DNA of 14,350 bases from CAZGXQ01 sp964530195 (GTDB lineage: Bacteria; Patescibacteriota; Minisyncoccia; Minisyncoccales; GBS-2), in contig CAZGXQ010000027.1 of NCBI GenBank assembly GCA_964530195.1, forward strand, positions 1-14,350, given 5' to 3'. A program made the translations under genes and the position numbers. Shown here piece after piece: positions 7,357 through 14,141 of this stretch. Position 1 is the first letter of the stretch; the number at the start of each line of letters is the position of its first letter. The notes under the pieces are model-generated. The model saw nothing but the letters and a program-made list of their open reading frames with translations. It had not been told where the DNA came from and did no database searches.

Positions 7357-7893
7357 TTAATAAGCTGGGGCTTCTATTTTTGCTAAAGCAGAAATTGGCC
7401 AGGCTCTAAAGAAAACTCGGCCAATAATGTTTTCTTTTTTAAGAGGGCCCCAAAACCTTGAATCTGAAGAAGCATTCCTATTATCGCCTAACACAAAATA
7501 TTCATTTTCTCCTAATTTGATTTCAACATATCCCTCGGTCTTGGTATTTGGAGGTAAATACTCTGACTCATTTAAAATTTTCCCATTTATTAAAATTAAA
7601 CCATTTTTAATCACTACTTCCTCTCCTGGTAACCCAATAATCCTTTTGATGTAGCGGAGCTGAGGTCTTGGGGGATATTTAAAAACGATAACCTCTCCCC
7701 TTTTTGGCTCACGGAATCTGAAAGAAAGCTCATCTACTAATAAATAATCCCCTTGATGAAAGTTAGGTTCCATTGAATGACCCTGGACTAAAAATGGCTG
7801 AAAAACAAAATAACGAATCGGCAAAACTATCAAAAAAGCAATCACAACTGTTTGGATTATCTCCCAAAGGAAAATAAAAAATTTTTTGATCAT
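7357..7893 (-). CDS. lepB: Signal peptidase I
   Basis: Membrane serine protease that removes signal peptides from exported proteins. The 178 residues contain one N-terminal membrane segment (about 6-25, FIFLWEIIQTVVIAFLIVLP), the box B catalytic serine in GHSMEP (S40), the catalytic lysine in RYIKRIIGLPG (K83), and the late boxes GDYLLVDE, ENEYFVLGDNRNASSDSR and GPLKKENIIGRVFFRAWP. Length is typical of compact Gram-positive-type enzymes. It is the first gene of the minus-strand operon, and its ATG lies about three bases from the predicted transcript start, so it may be translated from a nearly leaderless mRNA. Confidence 0.95.
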   Translation of the reverse strand: MIKKFFIFLWEIIQTVVIAFLIVLPIRYFVFQPFLVQGHSMEPNFHQGDYLLVDELSFRFREPKRGEVIVFKYPPRPQLRYIKRIIGLPGEEVVIKNGLILINGKILNESEYLPPNTKTEGYVEIKLGENEYFVLGDNRNASSDSRFWGPLKKENIIGRVFFRAWPISALAKIEAPAY

Positions 7894-7902
7894 ATTAAAA
7901 TT

Positions 7903-7930
7903 ATTTTAGCAAAGCTTAATTTTTTTTCAA
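7903..7930 (-). promoter_or_regulatory. Predicted sigma70-type promoter of the lepB operon
   Basis: On the minus strand TTGAAA (7925-7930) and TAAAAT (7903-7908) are separated by 16 bases, close to the -35/-10 consensus. Transcription would begin near 7896, only about 3 bases before the lepB ATG at 7893. It overlaps the opposing pth promoter region. Confidence 0.6.
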
Positions 7931-7937
7931 GCTATTA

Positions 7938-7943
7938 TATAAT
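7938..7943 (+). promoter_or_regulatory. Predicted -10 box of pth
   Basis: A perfect TATAAT whose expected start point (about 7950) lies only 4 bases before the pth ATG at 7954. No convincing -35 is seen at the usual spacing (7915-7920 reads CTTAAT). There is no Shine-Dalgarno site, consistent with a leaderless or nearly leaderless message. Confidence 0.5.
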
Positions 7944-7953
7944 TTAATAAACC

Positions 7954-8520
7954 ATGTTTTTAATATCGGGGTTGGGGAACCCAGGAAAAAAATATCAAAA
8001 AACTTGGCACAATTTTGGATTTATAGTAATTGACGAATTCGCAAAGAAAAATAAATTTCCAAAGTTTAAGTTAGTCAAAAAATTTCAATCAAAAATTACA
8101 AAAAAGAGTGTTTTTGGAAAGGAAATAATTTTAGTTAAACCTCAGACATTTATGAATTTTTCGGGAATAGCTATAGAGGCACTAATTCGAAATTTAAAAT
8201 TGCCAACCTCTAATTTATGGGTTGTTCATGATGATATTTCTCTTCCTTTTGGGAAAATTAAAATCTCAAAAAATCGAGGAGCTGGTGGGCACAAAGGAGT
8301 AGAATCAATTATTGAAAAATTAAAAAGTAAAGATTTTGTTAGATTTCGTTTGGGAATCAGACCTCAAAACTTTTCAGCTCAAATTAAAGAATTTGTTCTT
8401 AAAACTTTTAACAAAAATGAAGAGAGATTTGTAAAGAATGTAATAGCAACTACAATCGAGGCAATAGAGTTTGCTTTAAAATCTGGGCTAGAAAAAGCAA
8501 TGCAAAAATATAACCAATAG
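7954..8520 (+). CDS. pth: Peptidyl-tRNA hydrolase
   Basis: Hydrolyses peptidyl-tRNA dropped from stalled ribosomes, recycling tRNA. The 188 residues start with the family signature LISGLGNPGKKYQKTWHNFGF, which holds the active-site Asn of GLGNPG and the catalytic His of WHN (the flanking residue is Trp, where RHN is common). KPQTFMNFSG and VVHDDISLPFGKIK supply the conserved Asn and catalytic Asp. The GGHNG motif reads GGHKG, so the Asn after the second His is Lys. Length is normal. The gene is divergent from lepB and upstream of mfd; pth and mfd are also near neighbours in Bacillus. Its TAG stop (8518-8520) lies inside the first arm of the palindromic element that follows. Confidence 0.95.
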   Translation: MFLISGLGNPGKKYQKTWHNFGFIVIDEFAKKNKFPKFKLVKKFQSKITKKSVFGKEIILVKPQTFMNFSGIAIEALIRNLKLPTSNLWVVHDDISLPFGKIKISKNRGAGGHKGVESIIEKLKSKDFVRFRLGIRPQNFSAQIKEFVLKTFNKNEERFVKNVIATTIEAIEFALKSGLEKAMQKYNQ

Positions 8521-8642
8521 CTTCTCTCTTTTTTACCCGCAAGCCGCAGGAGTTGGGTATAAAACCCCTCCCGCATTTAAGGTATAATGGTAAGGAGGTG
8601 AAACCCATTATACCACTTGCGAGCAAAAAGGAAAGAAGCTAT
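8517..8642 (+). other. Palindromic structured element between pth and mfd: three-way-junction RNA candidate or MITE-like repeat
   Basis: Bases 8517-8543 pair with 8616-8642 without any bulge: 27 positions with three mismatches (8526/8633, 8535/8624, 8537/8622) and one G-T pair. The outer 9 pairs (ATAGCTTCT/AGAAGCTAT) are perfect. Inside are hairpin P2 (8546-8558 with 8564-8574, five-base loop, a TT bulge and one mismatch) and perfect 10-bp hairpin P3 (8581-8590 with 8605-8614). Together they fold as a three-way junction. The element is clearly richer in GC than its surroundings. No U-run follows on either strand, so it is not a standard terminator, and I do not recognise an RNA family. It may be a cis-regulatory RNA in the pth-mfd mRNA, a small RNA, or a mobile inverted repeat whose ends resemble TA-target elements. 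The strand is arbitrary. Confidence 0.6.
8581..8614 (+). promoter_or_regulatory. Hairpin P3 displaying a full-length Shine-Dalgarno sequence in its loop
   Basis: A perfect 10-bp stem GGTATAATGG/CCATTATACC closes a 14-base loop. Loop bases 8591-8601, TAAGGAGGTGA, complement the usual 11-base 3' tail of bacterial 16S rRNA (UCACCUCCUUA). No start codon lies at normal distance downstream; the mfd ATG is 61 bases away. The only in-frame product, ATG 8587 to TGA 8601, is four codons (M-V-R-R). CCTCC at 8567-8571, in the 3' arm of P2, could pair with loop GGAGG (8594-8598) as an alternative fold. Confidence 0.55.
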
Positions 8643-8662
8643 TTAAATAATAGCAAATTTAA

Positions 8663-10627
8663 ATGATTTTGTCAAGGTATCTTGAAAATGTCCTAATTGT
8701 AGCTGTCATTCCCTATTTTTTAGAAAGAGATCCCCTCTGGTTTGAAGAAAATCTAAATAAAATCTTGGAAGCAAGAAAAATTCAAACTTTTTGGCAAGAA
8801 AACACTTTATTTTTAGAAAGAGACCAAAAATTGAAGTTGAGCGATCTTTTAAGAAAACTTGAAGAAATGGGATATGAAAAAGTTTGGGGGGTTTCTCAAA
8901 TAGGAGAGTTTTCTCATTTTGGAGGAAGGGTTGATATATTTCCCTTAAACCTCAATTTTCCAATAAGGATTGAATTTTTCGGAAACAAAATAGAAAGTAT
9001 TGAAAAATTGCAATTTGAAACAAAAGATATTCAATCTCAAAAAGAATTTTTAGAGAAGAAATTAAGGTCTCAAAAAATTTTTTCTGACTTAAAAGGAATA
9101 AAACCTGGAGATTATTTAGTGCATTTAGATCATGGAATAGGAAAGTTTCATTCTTTTTGTCAATTAAGCGTTGGGGACAAACTCACAAATTACTATGTGA
9201 TTGAATATGAAAAGGGAGACAAATTATATGTTCCGGTTGGGTCGGAAAGAAAAATTACTCGTTATATTGGGTTTGCAGAGCCAAAAATTTCAAGATTGGG
9301 AACTCTAACTTGGATAAAGACAAAAAGAAAAGTAAAAGAAGAAGTAGAAAAATTTGCAAAGGAACTATTAAAAATTTATGCAAAAAGAGAAATTGTAAAA
9401 AGACCGCCTTATTTAAAGAGTGAAATGATCAAATATTTGAAAGAGACCTTCCCCTTTGAAGAAACTCCAGATCAAATTAAAGCTTTACAAGATATTGAGA
9501 AAGATTTAGAAAAAGAAAAACCAATGGATAGATTGCTTTGTGGAGATGTCGGGTTTGGGAAAACCGAGATAGCTTTAAGAACAATGATAAGAGTTGTTGA
9601 ATCTGGGTATCAAGCTGTAATGTTGTGTCCAACAACAATTTTGGCAAATCAACACTACAAAAACTTTAAAGCAAGATTAAAAAATTTACCGATTGAGGTA
9701 GGAATTTTAACAAGAATTCAAACAAAAAAAGAACAAAAAGAAACAATAAAAAAATTAAAAGAGGGCAAAATAGATATTTTAGTTGGAACTCATAGAGTTT
9801 TATCATCTGATGTTGAATTCAAAAAATTGGGAATTTTAGTAATTGATGATGAACACAAATTTGGTGTAAAACAAAAAGAAAAATTAAAAAAGTTAAGACC
9901 GACAATAGATGTTCTTTCTCTCTCTGCTACTCCAATTCCTAGAACTTTGTATTTTTCCCTTGCAGGACTAAGAGAAATTTCATTAATTCAAACTCCACCC
10001 CTTGGAAGACAAAAAATTAAAACATTTATTTTGCCATTTTCGGAAAAAGTGATTAAAGAAGCAATAGAAAATGAAATAAAAAGAGGAGGACAAGTTTATT
10101 ATTTGCACAACAGAATAGAAACAATAAATGCAGTAAAAAAGTTTTTAGAAAATCTTTTACCAAATCTAAAGTTTGGAATAGCTCATGGAAGATTAAAAGA
10201 AAAAGAATTAGTAAAAATAATGGAGGATTTTCAAGAAAGAAAAATTGATGTTTTAATTGCAACAACAATTATTGAGGCTGGAATTGATTTGCCAAACGTT
10301 AATACTTTAATTGTTGCTGACGCTACAAGACTTGGACTTTCTCAGGCATATCAAATTAGAGGAAGGATTGGACGATCTTATTTTCAAGCTTTTGCTTATT
10401 TTTTGTATCCTCAAAGATTAACTCCTTTGGCAAAAGAAAGGTTAAAAGCCTTAAAAGAGGCTGAGGAATTAGGTTCTGGATACAAAATCGCCCTGAAGGA
10501 TTTAGAGTTAAGAGGAGCTGGAAACATTTTGGGAAAGGAACAATCTGGAAATATTAATAAAGTGGGATTGAATTTGTATTGTCAAATACTCGCTGAGGCA
10601 ATTGAGAAATTAAAAGGAAAAGATTAA
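8663..10627 (+). CDS. mfd: Short Mfd-type transcription-repair coupling factor (RNAP-binding domain plus RecG-like translocase)
   Basis: Mfd dislodges stalled RNA polymerase and recruits UvrA. The 654 residues are little over half of a typical Mfd (about 1150). Residues 1-118 match only a piece of the UvrB-like module (LLRKLEEMGYEKV, GEFSHFGGRVDIFPLN, PIRIEFFGNKIESI). After a 30-residue link comes the RNA-polymerase-interacting domain (GDYLVHLDHGIGKF, 149-162). The translocase has Walker A GDVGFGKTE (294-302), motif II I-D395-D-E-H398, motif III SATPIPRTLY, motif V IIEAGIDLPNVN, motif VI QIRGRIGRS, and the TRG-like LELRGAGNILG. It stops soon after, without D7. Motif II is normally DEEH, so the catalytic Glu is Asp. 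A stop codon (8660-8662) immediately before the ATG excludes an N-terminal extension. It is probably cotranscribed with pth. Confidence 0.88.
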   Translation: MILSRYLENVLIVAVIPYFLERDPLWFEENLNKILEARKIQTFWQENTLFLERDQKLKLSDLLRKLEEMGYEKVWGVSQIGEFSHFGGRVDIFPLNLNFPIRIEFFGNKIESIEKLQFETKDIQSQKEFLEKKLRSQKIFSDLKGIKPGDYLVHLDHGIGKFHSFCQLSVGDKLTNYYVIEYEKGDKLYVPVGSERKITRYIGFAEPKISRLGTLTWIKTKRKVKEEVEKFAKELLKIYAKREIVKRPPYLKSEMIKYLKETFPFEETPDQIKALQDIEKDLEKEKPMDRLLCGDVGFGKTEIALRTMIRVVESGYQAVMLCPTTILANQHYKNFKARLKNLPIEVGILTRIQTKKEQKETIKKLKEGKIDILVGTHRVLSSDVEFKKLGILVIDDEHKFGVKQKEKLKKLRPTIDVLSLSATPIPRTLYFSLAGLREISLIQTPPLGRQKIKTFILPFSEKVIKEAIENEIKRGGQVYYLHNRIETINAVKKFLENLLPNLKFGIAHGRLKEKELVKIMEDFQERKIDVLIATTIIEAGIDLPNVNTLIVADATRLGLSQAYQIRGRIGRSYFQAFAYFLYPQRLTPLAKERLKALKEAEELGSGYKIALKDLELRGAGNILGKEQSGNINKVGLNLYCQILAEAIEKLKGKD

Positions 10628-10631
10628 AAAT

Positions 10632-12659
10632 CTATTTTATCATTTGTAAAAACTCTTCTTCGGTGATGATTTTTACTCCAAGTTTTTTAGCTTTTTCAAA
10701 TTTCGACCCTGGAGCTTCTCCTACAACAACATAATCTGTGTTTTTTGAGACAGAGGAAGAAACGTTTCCCCCAAGCATTCTTACTTTCTCTTTTGCCTCA
10801 TCCCTTGTCATTGTTTTTAAAGCTCCAGTAAAAACAAAGGTTAATCCTTTTAGTTTTTGTTCTTGTTTGATGGGCTGAATTATTTTAACTCCAGCTTTTA
10901 TTAATCCATCAATTAACTTTAAGTTTTCTTCATTTCTAAAAAACTCATAAATTGATCTTGCTACTACATCGCCAATATTGGGAATTGAATTTATTTCCTC
11001 AAGAGATGCCCTTTTTAATCTTTCTATTGAACCAAAATAATTTGCCAAATCTATTGCAGTTTGTTCCCCAACATGCCTTATTCCTAAAGCAAAAATAAAT
11101 TTTGATAAAGGAATTTCTTTTGCCTTCTCAATTGAATCTATTATGTTCTGAGCAGATTTTTCTCCAAATCTGAAAAGAGAGGCAATATCTTCTTTTTTTA
11201 ATTTAAAAATATCAATTGGATTTGAAATTAAACCTTCTTCAATAAATCTATCAATAATTTTTGGTCCCAATCTCACAATATCGAAGGCTTTTTTTGATAC
11301 AAAGTGATGTAAAAATCTCTTTCTTAACGCAAAGCATTGTTTATTTGAACAATAATAATCGACTTCTTCTGGTTTTTTAATTAATTTTGAACCACAAACT
11401 GGACACTTATCTGGAATTTTAAATTCTTTTTCATCACCAGTTCTTAAAGAAGTTAGAACTTGAACAACTTCTGGAATAACATCTCCTGCTCTTTGAACTA
11501 TAACTGTGTCCCCAATTTTGACTCCCAATTTTGAAAGCCAATCAAAATTATGCAAAGTTGCCCTTGAAATTGTGACCCCTCCTACTGAAACAGGTTCTAA
11601 TATTGCTACTGGAGTTAATTTTCCGGTCCTACCAACTTGAACTATTATATCTTTTACTTTAGTTGTAGCTTGGGTCCCAGGAAATTTAAAGGCAATTGCC
11701 CCTCTTGGAGCTCTTTGAACAAAACCTAATTTTTCATAAATTGCATTATCGTTTACATTTACAACTATTCCATCAATCTCGTAAGGTAATTCTTTTCTCT
11801 TTTTTTCCATTTCAGAATGAAAAGCGATTACTTCATCTAAATTTTTGCAATACCTATTTAAAGGATTTTCCGGAATTCCTAAAATTCTCATTAATTCATG
11901 TTCTTCTTGATGAGTTTTTTGACCCAAATCAGTAACAATATCGTAACCAAAAAACGCAAGTTTTCTTTGGGCAGTAATTTTTGGATCCAATTGTCTTACA
12001 GAGCCTGCGGCTGCATTTCTAGGATTAGCAAAGGGTTCTTCGCCTTTTCTTTTTTGTTCTTCGTTGAGTTCTTCAAAAGCTTTTTTTGTCATATAGATTT
12101 CTCCTCTTATTTCAATTTCGTTAGGAATTTTATATTTTGGTGGCAATTGCTCAAGCCTTAATCTCAGAGGAATGTATCTAATTGTTTTTACGTTTTGGGT
12201 AATATCTTCTCCAGTATAACCGTCTCCCCTTGTGGCTGCCTGAATTAAAACTCCATCTTTATAAATTAATGTTGTTGCTAAACCATCCATTTTTAGTTCT
12301 GCAAAGAAATCCAATTTTTGGAATTCAGAAGGGGTAAGCAATTTTTCAATTCTTTTTAGCCATTCCCTCATTTCTTCTTCATTAAAAGCATCTTGTAAAG
12401 TAAGCATTGGAACTTTATGTTTTACCTTTTTGAATTCCTTCAATGGAGGACCTCCCACTCTTTGGGTGGGAGAATCAGGGGTAACAAATTCTGGAAATTG
12501 TTTTTCCAATTCAATAAGCTCTCTTTTTAATGAATCGTAAGCTGCATCTGAAATTTCTGGTTTGTTCAAAACATAATACAAATAATCGTGGCGCTCAATT
12601 TCCTTTCTGAGTTTCTCGATTCTCTTTTTTGCTTCCTCTTTTGAGAGTTTTTCAACCAT
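10632..12659 (-). CDS. ligA: NAD+-dependent DNA ligase
   Basis: Seals DNA nicks, consuming NAD+ and releasing NMN. The start ATG 12659 (MVEKLSKEEAKKRIEKLR) gives 675 residues, the normal length. An in-frame ATG at 12686 adds nine hydrophobic residues across the predicted promoter and is not favoured. Domain Ia (HDYLYYVLNKPEISDAAYD) binds NMN. The adenylated lysine is K123 in ELKMDG. The adenylation domain continues with TRGDGYTGEDIT and NPRNAAAGSVRQLD, followed by an OB fold, a four-Cys zinc finger (CPVC then C and C in YYCSNKQC), helix-hairpin-helix repeats (FALGIRHVGEQTA, SIPNIGDVVA), and a C-terminal BRCT domain (LTFVFTGALKTMTRDEA). It is convergent with mfd (4-base gap) and divergent from nadD. 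Confidence 0.97.
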   Translation of the reverse strand: MVEKLSKEEAKKRIEKLRKEIERHDYLYYVLNKPEISDAAYDSLKRELIELEKQFPEFVTPDSPTQRVGGPPLKEFKKVKHKVPMLTLQDAFNEEEMREWLKRIEKLLTPSEFQKLDFFAELKMDGLATTLIYKDGVLIQAATRGDGYTGEDITQNVKTIRYIPLRLRLEQLPPKYKIPNEIEIRGEIYMTKKAFEELNEEQKRKGEEPFANPRNAAAGSVRQLDPKITAQRKLAFFGYDIVTDLGQKTHQEEHELMRILGIPENPLNRYCKNLDEVIAFHSEMEKKRKELPYEIDGIVVNVNDNAIYEKLGFVQRAPRGAIAFKFPGTQATTKVKDIIVQVGRTGKLTPVAILEPVSVGGVTISRATLHNFDWLSKLGVKIGDTVIVQRAGDVIPEVVQVLTSLRTGDEKEFKIPDKCPVCGSKLIKKPEEVDYYCSNKQCFALRKRFLHHFVSKKAFDIVRLGPKIIDRFIEEGLISNPIDIFKLKKEDIASLFRFGEKSAQNIIDSIEKAKEIPLSKFIFALGIRHVGEQTAIDLANYFGSIERLKRASLEEINSIPNIGDVVARSIYEFFRNEENLKLIDGLIKAGVKIIQPIKQEQKLKGLTFVFTGALKTMTRDEAKEKVRMLGGNVSSSVSKNTDYVVVGEAPGSKFEKAKKLGVKIITEEEFLQMIK

Positions 12660-12684
12660 ACTAATTATATTATATAATAAAAGC
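12660..12684. promoter_or_regulatory. Bidirectional promoter region between ligA and nadD
   Basis: Only 25 bases separate the two start codons. On the plus strand TATAAT (12673-12678) places the transcript start at about 12685, the A of the nadD ATG. On the minus strand TATAAT is read at 12664-12669 and again at 12669-12674, placing starts at or just before the ligA ATG at 12659. Neither gene has a Shine-Dalgarno site, so both mRNAs are predicted leaderless. Any -35 elements would lie inside the opposing coding sequence and are weak. Confidence 0.6.
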
Positions 12685-13302
12685 ATGAAAAAAATTGAAA
12701 AAATAGGGGTTTTGGGAGGAGCTTTTAATCCGCCTCATTTGGGACACTTAAAAATAGCAGAAACTGCAAAAAAAATATTAAAATTGGATGAAATAATTTT
12801 TATTCCAAGCGGAATTCCTCCTTTAAAAAAAGAAGGTTTGGCAAAACCAGAGGATCGATTTAAAATGGTTTCTCTTTTAATTGAAGGGAAAAAAGATTTT
12901 AAGGTTTTAGATTATGAAATCAAAAAGAAAAAAAGGTCCTTCACAATCGAAACAATTTCTTACTTAAAAAGGAAATTCAAAAAGTGCAAAATTTTTTGGA
13001 TCATCGGAGAAGATTCTTTTAGAGAAATAATTCAAGAAAAGTGGAAAGGGGGATTAAAAGTTTTAGATTTAGCAAAATTTGTTGTATTTACTAGACCGGG
13101 CCATCAATTTTGTTTAAAAAAATTGCCAAAAAAATTTGAAAAGAATAAAGAAATTGCCCTAAAAAAAGTAATTTTAATCAAAAAAAATATTCCTATTTCG
13201 GCTACAAAAATTAGAGAAAAGATCAAAAAAGGTGAAAGTGTGAAAAAATTTTTGCCAAAAAAGGTTTTAGATTATATAAAAGAAAGGGGGCTCTATGTTT
13301 AG
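12685..13302 (+). CDS. nadD: Nicotinate-nucleotide adenylyltransferase
   Basis: Joins ATP and nicotinate mononucleotide to nicotinate adenine dinucleotide (NaAD) and pyrophosphate, the step before NAD synthetase. The 205-residue protein has the nucleotidyltransferase HxGH motif in GVLGGAFNPPHLGHL (8-22), FIPSGIPPLK (39-48, NadD-type substrate loop), WIIGEDSF (105-112, where GAD is common), and ISATKIREKI (171-180), the ISSTxIR ATP-binding motif. Length is normal. It overlaps nadE by 8 bases, so the two are probably translationally coupled. Its ATG sits where transcription is predicted to start. Confidence 0.95.
   Translation: MKKIEKIGVLGGAFNPPHLGHLKIAETAKKILKLDEIIFIPSGIPPLKKEGLAKPEDRFKMVSLLIEGKKDFKVLDYEIKKKKRSFTIETISYLKRKFKKCKIFWIIGEDSFREIIQEKWKGGLKVLDLAKFVVFTRPGHQFCLKKLPKKFEKNKEIALKKVILIKKNIPISATKIREKIKKGESVKKFLPKKVLDYIKERGLYV
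13283..13290 (+). promoter_or_regulatory. Shine-Dalgarno-like site of nadE
   Basis: AAAGGGGG lies 4 bases upstream of the nadE ATG, inside the end of nadD. It is the only purine-rich, SD-like sequence I see directly before a start codon in this window, so it supports the chosen start even though the spacing is short. Confidence 0.4.
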
Positions 13303-14140
13303 AAAAATTTATTTTAATTTAGAAAAAATTCCTCCTCATTTAAAGTTGGACAAAGAAAAAATAAAAGAAATTTTAGAGGAAAAGATTAAAGAAATTAGGG
13401 ATTATTTTAGGAAATCTGGATTTAAAAAAGCTATAGTTGGTGTTTCTGGAGGATTGGATTCTGCAGTTTCGGCTGTTTTAGCAGTGAGAGCTTTGGGAAG
13501 AAAAAATGTTTATTTTGTAAGAATGCCTTATTTAGGAATAACTCCTAATGAAAGCTTAAAAGTTGTTGAAAAGTTGGCTAAAAACTTAAATCTCCCAAAG
13601 GAAAATCTAATTACTATTCCGATTAATAACCCTGTCAATTCAAGCTGGAAGTTATTAAAAAAATTCAAGGGGGGTGATCCAAAAATTAGAAAAGGAAATT
13701 TAATGGCAAGGGAAAGAATGAAAATTTTATTTGATTTGTCTTTGGCATTAAAGGCAATAGTAATAGGAACAGAAAATAAAACAGAGGCAGAATTGGGTTA
13801 TTTCACTCTTTGGGGAGACCAAGCATCAGGAATTGAACCTCTAAAAAATCTTTGGAAAATTCAAGTTTATCAATTGGCAAGCTATTTAAAAGAAATACCA
13901 GAAGAAATTTTAATTAAAGCTCCCTCCCCTGGTCTTTGGAGAGGACAATTATCAGAAAAAGAGCTGGGATTTGATTATTTAGAGGCAGATATTGTATTGT
14001 CAGCAAAAAAAGATTTAAAAATGTCAGAAAATGAGATTTCAAAAAATTTTAAAATTTCAAAGAGAAAGATCAGAAAAATTTTAGAAAGAGCAAAAATTGG
14101 CCAAATTAAAAACTCTCTTCCTTATGAATTGAAAAACTAA
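13295..14140 (+). CDS. nadE: NAD+ synthetase (ammonia-dependent type)
   Basis: Amidates NaAD to NAD+ using ATP. The 281 residues form one N-type ATP-pyrophosphatase domain; there is no glutaminase (nitrilase) domain, so free ammonia is the likely nitrogen donor. Evidence: the P-loop VGVSGGLDSAVSAV (48-61), NLMARERM (135-142), and GTENKTEAELGYFTLWGDQ (158-176), followed by P-L-K-N-L-W-K-IQVYQLA and the lid region APSPGLWRGQLSEKELGFDY. The ATG lies within the last 8 bases of nadD. pncC follows after a single base. Length and motifs are normal. Confidence 0.96.
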   Translation: MFRKIYFNLEKIPPHLKLDKEKIKEILEEKIKEIRDYFRKSGFKKAIVGVSGGLDSAVSAVLAVRALGRKNVYFVRMPYLGITPNESLKVVEKLAKNLNLPKENLITIPINNPVNSSWKLLKKFKGGDPKIRKGNLMARERMKILFDLSLALKAIVIGTENKTEAELGYFTLWGDQASGIEPLKNLWKIQVYQLASYLKEIPEEILIKAPSPGLWRGQLSEKELGFDYLEADIVLSAKKDLKMSENEISKNFKISKRKIRKILERAKIGQIKNSLPYELKN

Positions 14141-14141
14141 A

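Noticed and set aside
8379..8576. Minus-strand reading frame of 65 codons overlapping the end of pth and the palindrome
   Set aside because: Antisense to a conserved gene, no recognisable domain, and it lacks a start context.
8587..8601. Mini-gene ATG GTA AGG AGG TGA inside hairpin P3
   Set aside because: Four codons formed by the stem and the SD-like loop themselves, with no initiation site of its own; best explained as a by-product of the loop sequence.
8517..8642. Rho-independent terminator after pth
   Set aside because: The stem is far longer and branched, and no T-run follows it on either strand.
8517..8642. tRNA, SRP RNA or 6S RNA gene
   Set aside because: No T-arm (GGTTCGAATCC-like) sequence, no SRP apical-loop motif, and no long double-stranded rod with a central bubble; the fold is a three-way junction.
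10628..10631. Bidirectional terminator between convergent mfd and ligA
   Set aside because: Only 4 bases separate the stops and the surrounding A/T runs form no stable GC-containing stem.
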